Shown piece by piece: positions 1-5,550 of a stretch of DNA of 12,685 nt. The notes beneath the pieces are model-generated. The model was not told where the DNA came from. It was given only the letters and a program-made list of their open reading frames with translations, and did no database searches. Every line of letters begins with the position of its first letter. Positions within the stretch are counted from its first letter, which is position 1. The stretch spans positions 715 through 13,399 of the forward strand of contig DADR01000047.1 of NCBI GenBank assembly GCA_002495055.1. The letters are read 5' to 3'. The position numbers and the translations under genes were made by a program. The DNA is from Methanoregula sp. UBA247 (GTDB lineage Archaea; Halobacteriota; Methanomicrobia; Methanomicrobiales; Methanospirillaceae).

Positions 1-43
1 GGGTTAGAAGCCCGGCGCTATGTCCGAGCTAAGCCACAAGCCC
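1..43 (-). tRNA. tRNA-Arg (anticodon TCT), 5' part only, cut by window edge
   Basis: Read on the minus strand, the first 43 bases form the 5' half of a tRNA. The 5' acceptor strand GGGCTTG is at 43-37, followed by T8 and G9. The D arm has the invariant A14, G18-G19 and A21, and its stem pairs GCT with AGC. The base at position 26 is G. The anticodon stem starts CCGGG and the loop is CTTCTAA, with TCT at plus positions 8-6; three C bases then open the 3' side of the anticodon stem. TCT decodes AGA/AGG arginine codons. The variable loop, T arm and 3' end lie outside the window, so an intron after the anticodon cannot be excluded. Upstream (plus 44-85) there are only weak A/T-rich promoter candidates, such as one around 73-83. 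Confidence 0.88.
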
Positions 44-85
44 AACCGGTGCCAATAAGTTTAGTGTTCCGTGATAATTAATCTG

Positions 86-146
86 TGTCATTGTGGATGA
101 CAAATGTCATACAGAAAAAACTGTTCTGTAGTACACTTTTTTGTGT
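86..146. repeat. Cluster of inverted repeats between tRNA-Arg and the PEGA gene
   Basis: Several perfect dyads crowd into 61 bases. TGTCAT (86-91) pairs with ATGACA (97-102), and that ATGACA also forms the 14-bp palindrome ATGACAAATGTCAT (97-110). TACAGAA (110-116) pairs with TTCTGTA (124-130) across a 7-nt loop. ACAC (133-136) faces GTGT (143-146) across six T. The palindrome could be an operator for a dimeric regulator of the tRNA (minus) or of genes to the right. The 7-bp hairpin followed by a T run could instead be a terminator read on the plus strand. The repeats are directly visible; their function is inference. Confidence 0.5.
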
Positions 147-192
147 TCATCTGCACCATGACCTGATGAAGAAAAGATCAGTCGGAGGAAAA

Positions 193-258
193 ATGCGATT
201 GGACAAAGGAACCAGTATAATCTGCTTTTGTCATTATATTAACCAGACAGATGAATAA
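193..258 (+). CDS. Possible 21-aa small protein or leader ORF
   Basis: An ATG at 193 is preceded by a strong Shine-Dalgarno core, GGAGG at 184-188, only 4 nt away, and opens a 21-codon frame ending in TAA at 256-258. The peptide begins MRLDKGTS and contains a Cys-Phe-Cys-His stretch (residues 11-14). I recognise no family. The stop codon lies immediately before the TATA-like box of the PEGA gene, so the ORF would have to be read from a promoter further upstream; the T-rich hairpin region at 110-146 lies in between. It is included because the ribosome binding site is better than those of several real genes nearby, but a frame this short can arise by chance. Confidence 0.25.
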   Translation: MRLDKGTSIICFCHYINQTDE

Positions 259-270
259 ATTATATATGGC
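258..270 (+). promoter_or_regulatory. TATA box of the PEGA-domain gene
   Basis: The A/T-rich run AAATTATATATGG ends about 50 bases before the ATG at 319. Archaeal TATA boxes lie roughly 25-30 bases upstream of the start site, which puts transcription start near 288-295. A TTG at 289 would then be at or before the 5' end of the message, which supports the ATG at 319 as the true start, with a short leader containing GGAAG. Confidence 0.6.
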
Positions 271-318
271 GTTCCCTGCAATTTCTCTTTGTTTATCAGT
301 AATGATGGAAGTAATACA

Positions 319-1353
319 ATGAAAACACGATTTTTTATACTCTGCCTGATTTGTACTGTCCTGCTTATTTCACTGGCTGTTCCAGTATGTGCTGTGCCAA
401 GTATTTCCTCAATTAGTCCGGCGTATGCCTACAATAGCGCTCAGATAAAAAATGTTGTAATTTCCGGGTCGAATCTCAATGTAACCGGAACCAATGCAAA
501 AGTCTGGCTGGAGATGGACGGCGAGTCAAATATTCTGGCATCGAGTAAATCTTATGACGCGGATGCGGGTACGGTAACCTGTACGTTCCCCATTGCCGGA
601 AAAGAGCCGGGCGACTGGGATGTCGTTGTTCGCGACAAGGATTCGGATGAAGATGTGTTATCTGGCGGATTTACCATTTATGCAGCGATAACGCTGACAT
701 CAGTATCCCCCACGAGTGCACAAACCAACGATGACGATGTCACCGTTACGGTATCCGGTACTGGTTTATCCGACATTGATTACCTGTACTTGTATAATTC
801 AGATTACGACAATATTACAGCGGATATAACCTCCCGGACATCAACAAAAGTAGTCGGGAAATTCAATCTTGAGGATGCAGATATCGATTCTTTTGACATA
901 TGTGTCATGGATTCTCTGGAGACCATAAAATGCGGCCTGGATTTTGAAATTGTGACCGATGAAGTCGGCAGCATCGATGTCGAAACAAGTCCCTCCGGTG
1001 CAAAGGTCTATCTTGATTCATCGTACGTGGGAACAACACCCATAACCCTTGACGATATTTCCCCCGGATCTCACAAGATCCTGCTCCAAAAAACAGGATA
1101 TGTTGACTATACCAAATGGGTGACTGTCAAAGCCGATTCAACGGAAAGCGTGAGTGCAGACCTCAATGCCGTTGCAACTGCTGCAACCACAAAGCCGCCA
1201 ACGGTTGTAACAACTAAAACGCCCCTGAAGGCGACCACCGTTAAAGTACCGACTTCGTGGCCAACTCCGGCGACAACCCAGGCATCACTTCCGGGAGCCC
1301 TGGTGGTTCTGGGTACCATTGCACTAGGGTTTGTGCTTTACCACAGGAAATAA
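319..1353 (+). CDS. Secreted, membrane-anchored IPT/TIG-like and PEGA domain protein
   Basis: A 344-aa surface protein. An N-terminal signal peptide (MKTRFF, hydrophobic core, cleavage near residues 25-26 after VCA) is followed by two IPT/TIG-like immunoglobulin-fold segments, at about residues 27-120 and 122-215. Both begin with the typical I/L-x-S-[IV]-[SP]-P signature (SISSISPAYA; LTSVSPTSAQ). A PEGA domain follows at about 218-285, with the hallmark PSGAKVYLDSSYVGTTP and a later GYVDYTKWV. A Thr/Pro-rich linker (about 288-322) leads to a C-terminal hydrophobic helix and the basic tail YHRK. IPT and PEGA domains are known extracellular modules, common in multidomain surface proteins of Methanomicrobiales. 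No enzyme motif is visible, so a cell-envelope binding or structural role is inferred. The tail resembles a sorting or anchor signal but lacks a clear PGF-CTERM motif. A T run follows the stop. Confidence 0.85.
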   Translation: MKTRFFILCLICTVLLISLAVPVCAVPSISSISPAYAYNSAQIKNVVISGSNLNVTGTNAKVWLEMDGESNILASSKSYDADAGTVTCTFPIAGKEPGDWDVVVRDKDSDEDVLSGGFTIYAAITLTSVSPTSAQTNDDDVTVTVSGTGLSDIDYLYLYNSDYDNITADITSRTSTKVVGKFNLEDADIDSFDICVMDSLETIKCGLDFEIVTDEVGSIDVETSPSGAKVYLDSSYVGTTPITLDDISPGSHKILLQKTGYVDYTKWVTVKADSTESVSADLNAVATAATTKPPTVVTTKTPLKATTVKVPTSWPTPATTQASLPGALVVLGTIALGFVLYHRK

Positions 1354-1364
1354 TAATTTTTTAA
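1354..1364 (+). terminator. T-tract terminator after the PEGA gene
   Basis: The stop codon is followed at once by TAATTTTTTAAG. Archaeal RNA polymerase often terminates on such short U tracts without a hairpin. The remaining bases up to 1608 show no ORF or RNA gene that I can support. Confidence 0.4.
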
Positions 1365-1608
1365 GTCATCCTCACGGGGAGCAACCACAACAAAAAATCC
1401 CCGGATTAAATAATCAGATAGACCGGATAATTTTAAAAAATCCCGTGTTTTATCTTCCTGTCAGTGGTATTCCAAAGTAAGAGAGAGGGAATCCGGTATT
1501 TTTAAAACACACACCTCACTATCCTGATGTTCGAACTGATGGATACCCTGGTGCTCTCAATAAAATACCTTGCTTGTGAAGATGTTCGCCCTCAGGCTGT
1601 ATATGCAC

Positions 1609-1647
1609 CAAAAAAACAAAATACCTGTTATCCTGCATGATAACAGG
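1609..1647 (-). terminator. Hairpin plus T-tract terminator of the PAC2-DUF473 operon
   Basis: A perfect 9-bp inverted repeat, CCTGTTATC (1624-1632) and GATAACAGG (1639-1647), with a 6-nt loop spans the stop codon of the DUF473-like gene (TAA, plus 1628-1630). Read on the minus strand, the hairpin is followed by TATTTTGTTTTTTTGG (1622-1609). This is the classic layout of an intrinsic terminator in bacteria. In archaea the U tract alone often suffices, so a strong stem placed over the stop codon is notable and may also protect the 3' end of the message. Confidence 0.7.
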
Positions 1648-2026
1648 ATGATTTGAGCACTTCTACCTCAGTTGGCCCGCACATCTCTTCGTGGAAGACC
1701 TGCTTGACGACTGAAGATGCACAGTACTTCACCTGAATACGGGCAGACATCCGTTCCCGCTCCTCGAAATACGATGCATGGGAGAACTCTACTATTCGTT
1801 TCATTGAGACAGAAGTCGCAAGAACAATAACACATATTCCCTGATCCCCCGGGTCAAGGTCCTCGAGATCGATAGAGGTTAAAAAGATGTGGGAATCAGG
1901 ACCTGGTTTTACGTGGGCGATGCTGACGATATTATGCGTGCTCTGCAGTTCAATAGTGCGGGTTTTTCCCTTTTTCAGATCCGATATCACATCAGGTGAA
2001 ATCCCGGTTAAGGCAGCACATTTCAT
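1628..2026 (-). CDS. DUF473-like conserved archaeal protein
   Basis: A 132-aa protein beginning MKCAALTGIS. Its N-terminal half (about residues 1-60: ISPDVISDLKKGKTRTIEL, then HNIVSIAHVKPG) and its length resemble DUF473, a family of uncharacterised proteins found mainly in methanogens; I make this assignment from memory. No catalytic motif, membrane helix or signal peptide is visible, and four cysteines are scattered along the chain. It is the second gene of an operon: the PAC2 gene ends 6 bases upstream, and its last codons plus stop supply the Shine-Dalgarno GGTGAT, so the two are probably translationally coupled. The start is well fixed by this site. The pairing with PAC2 suggests a shared role, perhaps in protein quality control, but that is inference. 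A hairpin terminator overlaps the stop codon. Confidence 0.72.
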   Translation of the reverse strand: MKCAALTGISPDVISDLKKGKTRTIELQSTHNIVSIAHVKPGPDSHIFLTSIDLEDLDPGDQGICVIVLATSVSMKRIVEFSHASYFEERERMSARIQVKYCASSVVKQVFHEEMCGPTEVEVLKSSCYHAG

Positions 2027-2032
2027 TTGAAA

Positions 2033-2830
2033 TCACCCGTACATCGGAAGATCTTTTTTCGGGGATTGTTCAGCCGACTGCTGCACTTCCTCGGCAATTT
2101 TACCCATACTCTGTTCAATTTCCACCGCTTGATCGATAAGCGGCTGGACCTCCAGCCCGAGATTGTACATTTTTTTGAGCACCTCTATGGTGGCCGCCGC
2201 TGATCGTGGATCAGGGGCATTTACGGTTTCTCCAAGGAGGCCATATGCAGTAATGCCGCGGGCTTTACATTCCGTCAGGATGCTGGACGCAATACCCGAG
2301 ATGCTTCCAATAGGAAGTACCATGGTATATTCCTGGATCCTCCTGAGTGCATCTGTTGTCGTGGCGACACCAAAGACCCGCTTCTCCGGCTCGTTGGTGA
2401 TGATCCCTGCAATTGTCAGCACTTCTTTTGGCTCGAACTGGGTGAGCCAGTCGATTATGTCACGTGAGGTCTCATAGCATATCATGGGGTGGATCGGAAT
2501 ATCAGCGACAATTGCCGCAATATCGTTTTTAACATAAATCCTCACCGGGTCGTTGATCACACCTTTGTTCATCATAGCGAGCGGGGGGAAAAACTTTGAC
2601 GTCATCGTGCCGATAAGCTCGAATTCGAGTTGCTCGACCATATATTGGAGAGCGATGGTTCCCACGAGTCCACTGCCCGGAAAACCCATCAGCACCGCAG
2701 CACCATTCACAGGAAGCGGTTTTGAAATGACATTAATGTCTTTTTTCGGTTTTATCTCGACAAGGTCATTATGAATAGTACCGAGACGTGAAAGCAGATC
2801 AGAATAAGACTCAGAAGTGTCTTTCGTCAT
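2033..2830 (-). CDS. PAC2 family protein (archaeal proteasome-assembly-chaperone-like)
   Basis: A 265-aa soluble protein of the PAC2 family, the archaeal relatives of eukaryotic proteasome assembly chaperone 2. The diagnostic glycine-rich stretch AVLMGFPGSGLVGTIALQYM (about residues 45-64) is followed by the conserved region ELIGTMTSKFFPPLAM (about 71-86). Further conserved-looking parts are IIDWLTQFEPKEVLTIAGI and the PIGSISGIASSIL segment. The acidic, Gln-rich C-terminus (EEVQQSAEQSP) is probably a coiled or flexible tail. A role in proteasome assembly is not established for the archaeal members. The ATG at 2830 is chosen: a TATA-like TTTTTTATG (plus 2852-2860) lies 22-30 bases upstream, which predicts a leaderless message, and an in-frame GTG at 2845 has no ribosome binding site. 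It is cotranscribed with the DUF473-like gene and divergent from the DUF5611-like gene. Confidence 0.88.
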   Translation of the reverse strand: MTKDTSESYSDLLSRLGTIHNDLVEIKPKKDINVISKPLPVNGAAVLMGFPGSGLVGTIALQYMVEQLEFELIGTMTSKFFPPLAMMNKGVINDPVRIYVKNDIAAIVADIPIHPMICYETSRDIIDWLTQFEPKEVLTIAGIITNEPEKRVFGVATTTDALRRIQEYTMVLPIGSISGIASSILTECKARGITAYGLLGETVNAPDPRSAAATIEVLKKMYNLGLEVQPLIDQAVEIEQSMGKIAEEVQQSAEQSPKKDLPMYG

Positions 2831-2865
2831 TAGATTAACATACACGCACTACATAAAAAAGTATT
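2831..2865. promoter_or_regulatory. Compact divergent promoter region (PAC2 operon / DUF5611-like gene)
   Basis: Only 35 bases separate the two divergent start codons. The minus-strand TATA candidate TTTTTTATG (plus 2852-2860) fits a leaderless PAC2 transcript. On the plus strand the best candidate is a weak run around 2833-2842 (GATTAACATA), again implying a nearly leaderless message. The two promoters must overlap physically, so the genes are likely to be co-regulated or to compete. Confidence 0.45.
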
Positions 2866-3183
2866 ATGCAAGAGTATCCAGTCAAAAGAGGATTTACCAA
2901 GGACCTTGATACACGGACCGCTGTCGAGTTGAAGAACTGCTTCGGGATTGAACCGGAGAAAACAGCGAAAGGATACCGGATTATTTATGGTGCGCTCAAA
3001 CGACTCGATGTAACCCCGGGTGCCGGTGGAAAGTCGGTTATCATCGACACGGAATCGGACATGAGCGTGAATGATGATGTGATTATCGACACAAACAAGC
3101 GCTTCCGTAAATATCTCGATGCGATCACCGGGTTTTCCACCAAGGAACGTGTGAAACGGGCAAAGAGTCCGGCAGAGGCATAA
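2866..3183 (+). CDS. DUF5611-like conserved methanogen protein
   Basis: A 105-aa soluble protein starting MQEYPVKRGFTKDL. Its pattern (PVKRGFTKDLD, then YGALKRLDV, VIIDTESDM, DTNKRFRKYLDAITGFSTKERVKRAK) matches what I remember of DUF5611, a small family restricted to methanogenic archaea with no known function. No membrane segment, cysteine cluster or known catalytic motif is visible. The C-terminus is basic (about residues 78-100: Lys/Arg-rich helix), which would allow nucleic-acid contact, though this is speculation. It has no clear Shine-Dalgarno site and sits 35 bases from the divergent PAC2 start, so it is probably leaderless. A run of seven T at 3239-3245 downstream could end its transcript. 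Confidence 0.7.
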   Translation: MQEYPVKRGFTKDLDTRTAVELKNCFGIEPEKTAKGYRIIYGALKRLDVTPGAGGKSVIIDTESDMSVNDDVIIDTNKRFRKYLDAITGFSTKERVKRAKSPAEA

Positions 3184-3799
3184 TAATCCTCTGGCATCCT
3201 GTGAAGCGTGAGGACTGGTTGTACCGGAAGGCACTGTGTTTTTTTACTTTCTGCCAGGTTCCCTCACCCAAATCCCCTGCAAGTTCCGGCACCGGAGTCC
3301 CGAAATGGCAGGAAGAGAATGCTGCTGCGCTTATTACAGGAGCCAAAAAGTGCCCTTTTTTAACAAATCCATATCTCGTGCTGCAGTGCATCTTCACCAT
3401 TTAACCATGCGATAGTGAAGATGTGTTTCCGTTCCCTTATCACGAGCCTGCTTACCCTGTTCCTCAACATATGGGATCGCTTTTTAACGTGCTGATGCTC
3501 ATCTAATACCCGTTCTTCAGCTGGTAAATGGCGGTAGGCTGACGCTGTATTTTTTATCAATACTGCTGGCGTCGCTGATGAAAGATGGACAATACAACAT
3601 GCGCGCTTAACGGGGCATCAACTGCTGGTTCATTTAGTGCAGGGATCACGTTTCAGGAACTGGTGCAGGGTTGCTGGCAATATCGTGGAAAACACATAGC
3701 CTGGTGAGAAGTATGGATAACGTTTTTTTCGCCTTTTTTTTTATTCAGGAAGTAACGCTCTTAAGAAAGCGGGTTCAACTCTTTAATAACGTGAATACC
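3184..3799. other. Gene-poor region upstream of the zinc-ribbon gene
   Basis: These 616 bases contain no gene I can support. A T7 run (3239-3245) may terminate the DUF5611-like transcript. Short frames exist on both strands, for example 3201-3404 plus and 3360-3560 minus, but they have poor starts and unrecognisable products. A 40-codon frame at 3585-3707 (MDNTTCALNG...) follows a TATA-like run (3548-3557) at a plausible leaderless distance, but has no other support. T tracts at 3723-3729 and 3733-3741 precede the zinc-ribbon gene. The region could be decayed coding sequence or a long regulatory spacer. Confidence 0.4.
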
Positions 3800-5509
3800 A
3801 TGCCGTACTGCCCCGAATGCGGTAAACAAGTCGCACCCACCGCAAAATTCTGCCGGAACTGTGGAGCGTCACAACTGGAAGAATCGTCATCCGCCATTCT
3901 CCCGGCTCAGCTGCCCCTGGCCACCCGTACCTGTGCTTCCTGCGGCAACCCTCTTAGTCCTGAGGAGAAGTTTTGTGGTGCCTGTGGATTCGGAGAAGGT
4001 GAAAAACTGCAGCAGGGATCCCCGGCTGCCTCCCCGGGATCCTCCTCCCCTCCAGCAACGATTCCTGCACCCACTCCAGTCCCTCCCTCCTTACCTTCAT
4101 CCCCACCTCCCCCGAATAATCCATCAGTGGTGTCCCAGCCCTCGCAACCATCAGCGGTGCGGTTATGCCGGTCATGCGGACATGTAATCAACCCCGGAGA
4201 TAAGTTCTGTAAAAAATGCCTTGCAAAAGTGGCAGACAGCCCCATGAACCCCCCGGCATCAAACCAGGAGCCGGTTTCCATGGTCTCCCCCGTGTCCCCT
4301 TTTCCCCCGCCTTCCCTGAATAATCCTCCCCCCGAGTCACAGCCTTCGCAACCATCAGCAGTGCGGTTATGCCGGTCATGCGGACATGTAATTAACCCCG
4401 GAGATAAATTCTGTAAAAAATGTCTTGCAAAAGTGGCAGACAGCCCCATGAACCCCCCGGCATCAAACCAGGAGCCGGTTTCCATGGTCTCCCCCGTGTC
4501 CCCTCTTCCCCCGCCTTCCCTGAATAATCCTCCCCCCGAGTCACAGCCCTCGCAACCATCAGCGGTGCGGTTATGCCGGTCATGCGGATACCTGATCAAT
4601 CCCGGAGATAAGTTCTGTAAAAAATGCCTTGCAAAAGTGGCAGAGGATTTTCCGGCGGCTCATACTGCTCCCCTTCCGCGTAATATCGAAGTACCGCCCC
4701 CACCTGTTTCTCAAATGGTGTGTCGATCCTGCGGGAATCCAGTCAACGGGACGGAAAAATTCTGTGGGATTTGCGGAACACCTCTCATATCCACTTCTTC
4801 GGAACAGGTTGCATCACCCCCTGAGGGAATAGCCTGCACAAACTGTGGAGCTCCCGTCAGTGCGACAGCAAAATTCTGCGGTGGGTGTGGCACTACCCTT
4901 GGAACAGCTGTTACCTCCGGTACAACCCCCCCATCACCCTCCGCATCATTCACACCGCGCATGGGAGCACAAGGAACAACCGTTGCGACTGGTGAAGAAG
5001 TTGTGGGGGTTATCGCAAACGCCCGGAAAATGAAGATGTTCGGTGCAAGCTGGGATACGTACACTCTCGTGATCACGAACCGGCGCATGATTATTGCACA
5101 GATGACGCAGGCACTGCTCAATGCTGCTATCATGGAAGCCCAGTCAAAAGCAAAGGCGGAAGGCAAGGGTTTTTTTGCCATCATGAAAGACCAGATGGCT
5201 GCCCAGTTCCAGTTTGCCCTGCGTTATGAGTTGATGTCTCCGGATCAGTCACTCGCGGAAACACCGGGTAATATTGCTATCGATAATACTCATATTACCG
5301 CTATCACCATGAAATTACGAGATTCCGGGTCCGGTGATATTGAGTATACGGAATTCAGGATGATGATTGAATCGGCCGGGGGGAAATCCGAATATATGAT
5401 TGGCGAGGATGACCGTTTTATTAACCTGCTCAAGAACGTCTACGGGGAGAAAGTGCACATGCCCTTTGGTTATTTTAAGGCAGGCGGTATCCGGTTAAAA
5501 TTTTTCTAA
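3800..5509 (+). CDS. Multi-zinc-ribbon protein with PH-like C-terminal domain
   Basis: A 569-aa protein carrying seven zinc ribbons of the form CxxC-x10-CxxC. Their first cysteines are at residues 4, 45, 123, 191, 259, 308 and 346 (e.g. C4/C7/C18/C21). Pro/Ser-rich linkers join them. Ribbons 3-5 come from a 68-residue tandem repeat and end CKKCLAKVA rather than the usual CGxCG. Residues from about 398 to the end form a compact domain with a beta-hairpin (YTLVITNRRMIIA), a long Ala/Lys-rich helical insert (about 430-475), further strands (IAIDNTHITAITM, EYTEFRMMI) and a final helix (FINLLKNVYG). This resembles bacterial PH/GRAM-like domains that follow zinc ribbons in other prokaryotic proteins. 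The role is unknown; a scaffold or binding protein is likely. No signal peptide is seen. The ATG at 3800 is chosen because the first ribbon starts there; the in-frame TTG at 3671 adds only an unconvincing hydrophobic leader. The ribosome binding site is weak (GTGA at 3791). Confidence 0.8.
   Translation: MPYCPECGKQVAPTAKFCRNCGASQLEESSSAILPAQLPLATRTCASCGNPLSPEEKFCGACGFGEGEKLQQGSPAASPGSSSPPATIPAPTPVPPSLPSSPPPPNNPSVVSQPSQPSAVRLCRSCGHVINPGDKFCKKCLAKVADSPMNPPASNQEPVSMVSPVSPFPPPSLNNPPPESQPSQPSAVRLCRSCGHVINPGDKFCKKCLAKVADSPMNPPASNQEPVSMVSPVSPLPPPSLNNPPPESQPSQPSAVRLCRSCGYLINPGDKFCKKCLAKVAEDFPAAHTAPLPRNIEVPPPPVSQMVCRSCGNPVNGTEKFCGICGTPLISTSSEQVASPPEGIACTNCGAPVSATAKFCGGCGTTLGTAVTSGTTPPSPSASFTPRMGAQGTTVATGEEVVGVIANARKMKMFGASWDTYTLVITNRRMIIAQMTQALLNAAIMEAQSKAKAEGKGFFAIMKDQMAAQFQFALRYELMSPDQSLAETPGNIAIDNTHITAITMKLRDSGSGDIEYTEFRMMIESAGGKSEYMIGEDDRFINLLKNVYGEKVHMPFGYFKAGGIRLKFF
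4136..4644 (+). repeat. 204-bp in-frame tandem repeat, 2.5 copies, inside the zinc-ribbon gene
   Basis: Unit 1 is 4136-4339, unit 2 is 4340-4543, and a partial unit 3 runs 4544-4644. Each full unit encodes 68 residues: one zinc ribbon plus its Pro/Ser linker. Units 1 and 2 differ at only 6 of 204 bases, five of them silent; the sixth changes Phe to Leu in the linker. The partial third copy agrees with unit 1 wherever units 1 and 2 differ within its span, and carries five private changes (His-Val to Tyr-Leu, plus one silent). This indicates recent duplication with possible unit exchange. Confidence 0.95.
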
Positions 5510-5550
5510 AAAAAAATTTGTTACTTTCTTTTTTGTCACGGACCCCTGTG
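5510..5550. terminator. Convergent terminator region, zinc-ribbon gene / propeller gene
   Basis: Forty-one bases separate the two convergent stop codons. On the plus strand the zinc-ribbon transcript meets T tracts, mainly TTTCTTTTTTG (5525-5535). On the minus strand the propeller transcript meets eight T at 5517-5510. Both fit archaeal U-tract termination, and no strong hairpin is present. Confidence 0.55.

Noticed and set aside
289..318. Upstream TTG start for the PEGA protein
   Set aside because: It lies at the predicted transcription start downstream of the TATA box and would mask the signal peptide that begins at 319.
3201..3560. Short frames of 66-67 codons on either strand
   Set aside because: Unrecognisable products and weak starts (one begins with TTG); they overlap each other on opposite strands.
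3671..3799. TTG-initiated N-terminal extension of the zinc-ribbon protein
   Set aside because: No ribosome binding site, T-tract-derived Phe run, and the first zinc ribbon begins directly at the ATG at 3800.
3907..4599. 230-codon open frame on the minus strand with internal repeats
   Set aside because: It is the antisense shadow of the zinc-ribbon gene. Its repeats are simply the 204-bp units read backwards; the plus frame has conserved CxxC modules and silent differences.
4136..4644. CRISPR-like tandem repeats
   Set aside because: The repeat unit is 204 bp, in frame and coding, with no short repeat-spacer alternation.
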